NCBI GenBank assembly: GCA_022561675.1
Contig: JADFQT010000129.1
Coordinates: forward strand, 1 to 7,298
Length of the DNA: 7,298 nt
Reading direction: 5' to 3'
Source of the DNA: Chloroflexota bacterium
GTDB taxonomy: Bacteria; Chloroflexota; Dehalococcoidia; Lucifugimonadales; UBA3495
Part shown: positions 5,374 through 7,298 of the stretch, piece by piece
How positions within the stretch are numbered: position 1 is the stretch's first letter
Layout: each line of letters opens with the position of its first letter
Translations under genes and position numbers: made by a program
The notes under the pieces: model-generated
What the model saw: the letters and a program-made list of their open reading frames with translations, nothing else
What the model was told of the DNA's origin: nothing
The model's database searches: none

Positions 5374-6369
5374 GTGACATCCACCAACAGCGAAGCGCGG
5401 GTCTATGTCGGCGCTGAAAACCATGGTCTGTACCGGCTCTCCCCCGGGTCTGATCAGTGGGAATCCCTTACCAACGGATTGCCGGAGCGAGTCGAGGTTC
5501 AGGGAATCGCGCTGCATCCGGATAATCCAACCCTGGTTTATGCCGGAACCAATGCCGGTCCCTACCGCAGCAGCGATCGGGGCGACCACTGGGAGCGACT
5601 GGACTACCCCCAGGATGCGCCCGGCGTATGGACTTTCCTGTTCCGGCCGGGAGATCCCCAGGTGATGTATCTGGGCACCGCACCGGGAGAGATTTACCGA
5701 AGCTTGAATGGTGGAGATTCTTGGCAGAAGCTCAGCGCGAGCATGGGCTCCAACGAGTGCCAGATGGCCTTCCCCACTCGGGTTATCGCCCTGGCGGCGG
5801 ATCCCAACTTTCCGGACGAGATGTACGCCGGGCTGGAAGTGGCCGGTGTAATTCGCAGCTCCGACGGTGGCGACACCTGGGAGGAGATCACCGGAAGCCT
5901 GGCACCCAGCGAAGGCACCCTGGATCTGCACGGGGTCCAGTGCACCGCCGCGTCTCCCCACACTGTTTACCTCACCACCCGGCAAGGCCCGTTCATAGGC
6001 CCGGATCGCGGCCGGGAATGGATTCCCATCGACTTCGGTAATTTCTCCGAGATTACCTACACCCGCGACCTGTTCGCCCCGCCCCACGACCCGAATGTGA
6101 TGTACGTTTCCATTGGAGCCGCCGCCCGCAGCGGCCAGGGGGCGCTTTACCGAAGTCGGGACCTGTTCCGCACCTTTGAGACGGTAGGACTGGGGATCAA
6201 GGCCCAGAGCACCATGATGGCCGTGAGGACCGACCCCAGGGAGCCCAGCCACGTGTTCTGTGTTGCGCGGGACGGCGAGGCCTTTGGTTCCAGCGACGAC
6301 GGAGCTACCTGGTCCTCCTATCCCCTGCCCGCGGAGGCCAAAGAAGTAAGAGGGCTGGCGCTGGGCTAG
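5374..6369 (+). CDS. Asp-box (BNR-like) seven-bladed beta-propeller protein
   Basis: 331 residues built almost entirely of repeated Asp-box units (S-x-D-x-G-x-x-W). Clear copies are SSDRGDHW at 66-73, SLNGGDSW at 110-117, SSDGGDTW at 162-169 and SSDDGATW at 306-313. Degenerate copies occur at 23-29 (SPGSDQW), 209-216 (GPDRGREW) and 261-268 (SRDLFRTF). Their regular spacing of about 40-50 residues implies seven blades. Strands of the type (V/M)YxG precede most copies, for example VYAGT at 55-59 and MYLGT at 98-102. Such proteins are often labelled glycosyl hydrolase or sortilin/Ycf48-like, but no sialidase catalytic set is recognisable, so an enzymatic role is not supported. There is no signal peptide or TM segment, so it is probably cytoplasmic. 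It has its own promoter and AGGAGG. Function unknown; a binding or scaffold role is inference. Confidence 0.85.
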   Translation: MTSTNSEARVYVGAENHGLYRLSPGSDQWESLTNGLPERVEVQGIALHPDNPTLVYAGTNAGPYRSSDRGDHWERLDYPQDAPGVWTFLFRPGDPQVMYLGTAPGEIYRSLNGGDSWQKLSASMGSNECQMAFPTRVIALAADPNFPDEMYAGLEVAGVIRSSDGGDTWEEITGSLAPSEGTLDLHGVQCTAASPHTVYLTTRQGPFIGPDRGREWIPIDFGNFSEITYTRDLFAPPHDPNVMYVSIGAAARSGQGALYRSRDLFRTFETVGLGIKAQSTMMAVRTDPREPSHVFCVARDGEAFGSSDDGATWSSYPLPAEAKEVRGLALG

Positions 6370-6406
6370 ATTCGGGCCCTCCGAATTTAAAATCCAACCG
6401 GAAAAA

Positions 6407-6443
6407 CAGAACCCTCACCCCATCTATCGGGTGAGGGTTTCTG
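6407..6443. terminator. Bidirectional intrinsic terminator between convergent genes
   Basis: AACCCTCACCC (6410-6420) pairs perfectly over 11 bp with GGGTGAGGGTT (6429-6439) around an 8-base loop. The stem continues CAG/CTG with one bulged T to 6407/6443. On the - strand it is followed by TTTTT (complement of 6402-6406), a good U-tract for the thioredoxin-like gene ending at 6475. On the + strand the following sequence is only AT-rich, with TTTTT further on at 6456-6460. It sits 37 bases after the propeller stop and 31 bases beyond the - strand stop, so it probably serves both genes. Confidence 0.8.
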
Positions 6444-6474
6444 AATAATTGGCGGTTTTTCCCAGGCCCGGCGC

Positions 6475-7059
6475 CTACCCCACGCTGCGGGTCAGCAGCC
6501 CCAGCAGTTCCTCCACCGTGGCCTGCTGCCACGCCTCGGCTCGAGCGGCGGTACGGGTACGGCGCTCCCGGCCAAAATCCTGGTCGTTTATGTCCGGGTT
6601 CTCCCGACGAATGGCTTCCTCTATGTCGTGAATCTCCTGTTCGGCAACCTCGGGGCGTTCTATCCAGTGGCAGATGTACTTGTGGTCGCGGGTGTAAAAC
6701 ACCGCCGTAGGGATGGACATCCACTCGCCGTTCTTGAGGAACTCGTTCATTATGTCGTGGTGCTCATCCCTGGGAAACACCCGCATTTCCCAGCCCGTGG
6801 CCTCGGCCATGCGCGCCAATACCGGCAAGCCCCGAATCACATCCCCGCACCAGTCCTCCCCCAAAACCAGCATCTTGGCCGGACCGTCCGGTCTTGCCGC
6901 CAGGCTTTTCAGCGCTGCTGCCTCCTCGGGCCTCACCTGGAAATTGTCGTAGAAGCCCTCAAAGCGGGCCTTATTGACCTTTATCTGGGCGATGTAATCG
7001 GGATAGGTAAAACCTTGCTCGAACCGCTGGGGAGTCACCACGCTGGTCTGCTCTGCCAT
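6475..7059 (-). CDS. Thioredoxin-fold family protein with single-cysteine WCGD motif
   Basis: 194 residues, cytoplasmic (no signal peptide). The thioredoxin fold is indicated by MLVLGEDWCGDV at residues 63-74 (strand, then active-site turn), a helix starting RGLPVLARMAEATG, the segment FPRDEHHDIMNEFL at 95-108, and the cis-proline SIPTAVFY with P117. This pattern fits the Thioredoxin_9-like group. The active-site turn is C71-G-D-V: the second cysteine of CxxC is missing, so a classical dithiol oxidoreductase reaction is unlikely. A one-cysteine or non-redox role is inference. The C-terminal 40 residues are charged and helical (FGRERRTRTAARAEAW). ATG at 7059 is preceded on its strand by AGGAGGT (complement of 7065-7071) 5 bases upstream, a strong ribosome binding site. 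It converges on the propeller gene across a shared terminator. Confidence 0.85.
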   Translation of the reverse strand: MAEQTSVVTPQRFEQGFTYPDYIAQIKVNKARFEGFYDNFQVRPEEAAALKSLAARPDGPAKMLVLGEDWCGDVIRGLPVLARMAEATGWEMRVFPRDEHHDIMNEFLKNGEWMSIPTAVFYTRDHKYICHWIERPEVAEQEIHDIEEAIRRENPDINDQDFGRERRTRTAARAEAWQQATVEELLGLLTRSVG

Positions 7060-7143
7060 GTCTTACCTCCTCTTGCTACGGTTATTTTTTGGTTACGGCG
7101 CCGCGCGCCAAGCCGGGCATGCCTGAAGGAATTTTCCGGCTGG

Positions 7144-7187
7144 ATTTTCCGGTCGGAATTGCTGGGACGAGCTAACAGCTCGTCAGC
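7144..7187. other. Hairpin after the right-edge gene and 9-base direct repeat
   Basis: GACGAGCT (7166-7173) and AGCTCGTC (7177-7184) form a perfect 8-bp stem with a 3-base loop, extended by GCT/AGC (7161-7163 with 7185-7187) across a two-base bulge. It begins 8 bases beyond the stop of the - strand gene entering from the right, where a terminator would sit, but no U-tract follows on that strand. Beside it ATTTTCCGG occurs twice, at 7131-7139 and 7144-7152, 13 bases apart. The rest of the gap up to the thioredoxin-like gene shows no convincing promoter. Confidence 0.4.
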
Positions 7188-7194
7188 CGATCTC

Positions 7195-7298
7195 TCAACC
7201 CACCGAACCCTGGAAACCGATCTCCACTCTGCCATCGGGATACAGGATAATCGGCACCGAATCGCCGTAGAGCAGCGCCTCGTCCAGGGTATCCTGGC
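7195..7298 (-). CDS. Unidentified protein, C-terminal end only
   Basis: On the - strand a frame open from the window edge runs 33 codons to a TGA at 7197-7195 and reads QDTLDEALLYGDSVPIILYP followed by DGRVEIGFQGSVG. The composition is protein-like: a short acidic helix, a hydrophobic strand VPIILY, a PDGRVEI beta-turn-strand and GC-rich third positions like the neighbours. The other two frames of this strand give Arg/Cys-rich or low-complexity reading. I do not recognise the family from so short a tail. It points the same way as the thioredoxin-like gene, 135 bases upstream of its start, and could be in the same transcription unit if the hairpin between them does not terminate. Confidence 0.5.
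   Translation of the reverse strand, partial: QDTLDEALLYGDSVPIILYPDGRVEIGFQGSVG

Noticed and set aside
5164..6252. Long 362-codon open frame on the - strand opposite the propeller gene
   Set aside because: It is a shadow of the Asp-box gene in GC-rich DNA. It starts mid-gene, has no ribosome binding site, and its C-terminal part runs through the palindromic repeat, while the + strand frame has clear repeated motifs.
7035..7235. 66-codon - strand frame between the thioredoxin-like gene and the right edge
   Set aside because: It is Arg/Ser-rich, overlaps the thioredoxin-like start and competes with a better C-terminal coding frame at 7195-7298.

Overview
This is a high-GC bacterial chromosome segment carrying part of a de novo purine biosynthesis cluster. 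The purE, purB, purC and purS set, the long (about 300-residue) PurC, two DUF3105 proteins and dispersed GTCATTGCGAG-type palindromic repeats together suggest a Chloroflexota bacterium, possibly Dehalococcoidia or a relative. That placement is inference from gene content, not from a marker gene.

Layout: the window opens inside the 3' end of purE (1-144). One base later comes a HAD-superfamily phosphatase (146-808), then purB (879-2195) and purC (2263-3171), all on the + strand. A membrane-anchored DUF3105 protein follows (3204-3878). Next is a 274-base non-coding gap that is mostly a 185-bp imperfect inverted repeat (3942-4126). Then come purS (4153-4428) and a second DUF3105 protein, a predicted lipoprotein (4433-5122). 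A second palindromic repeat (5167-5276) and a good sigma70-type promoter precede a seven-bladed Asp-box beta-propeller protein (5374-6369). A bidirectional terminator separates it from a convergent thioredoxin-like gene on the - strand (7059-6475). The 3' end of another - strand gene enters from the right edge (7298-7195).

How the genes work together: PurS is the small subunit of FGAM synthase, PurE makes CAIR, PurC makes SAICAR, and PurB splits both SAICAR and adenylosuccinate. These are neighbouring or linked steps to IMP and AMP. The HAD phosphatase is probably co-translated with purE, but its substrate is unknown. The two DUF3105 proteins are close paralogues with different membrane anchors that bracket purS. 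They are extracytoplasmic and have no obvious role in purine synthesis.

I see no RNA gene, CRISPR array, transposase or phage gene. The parts most worth a second look are the DUF3105 pair and the two related palindromic repeats. I found no convincing complete new system.
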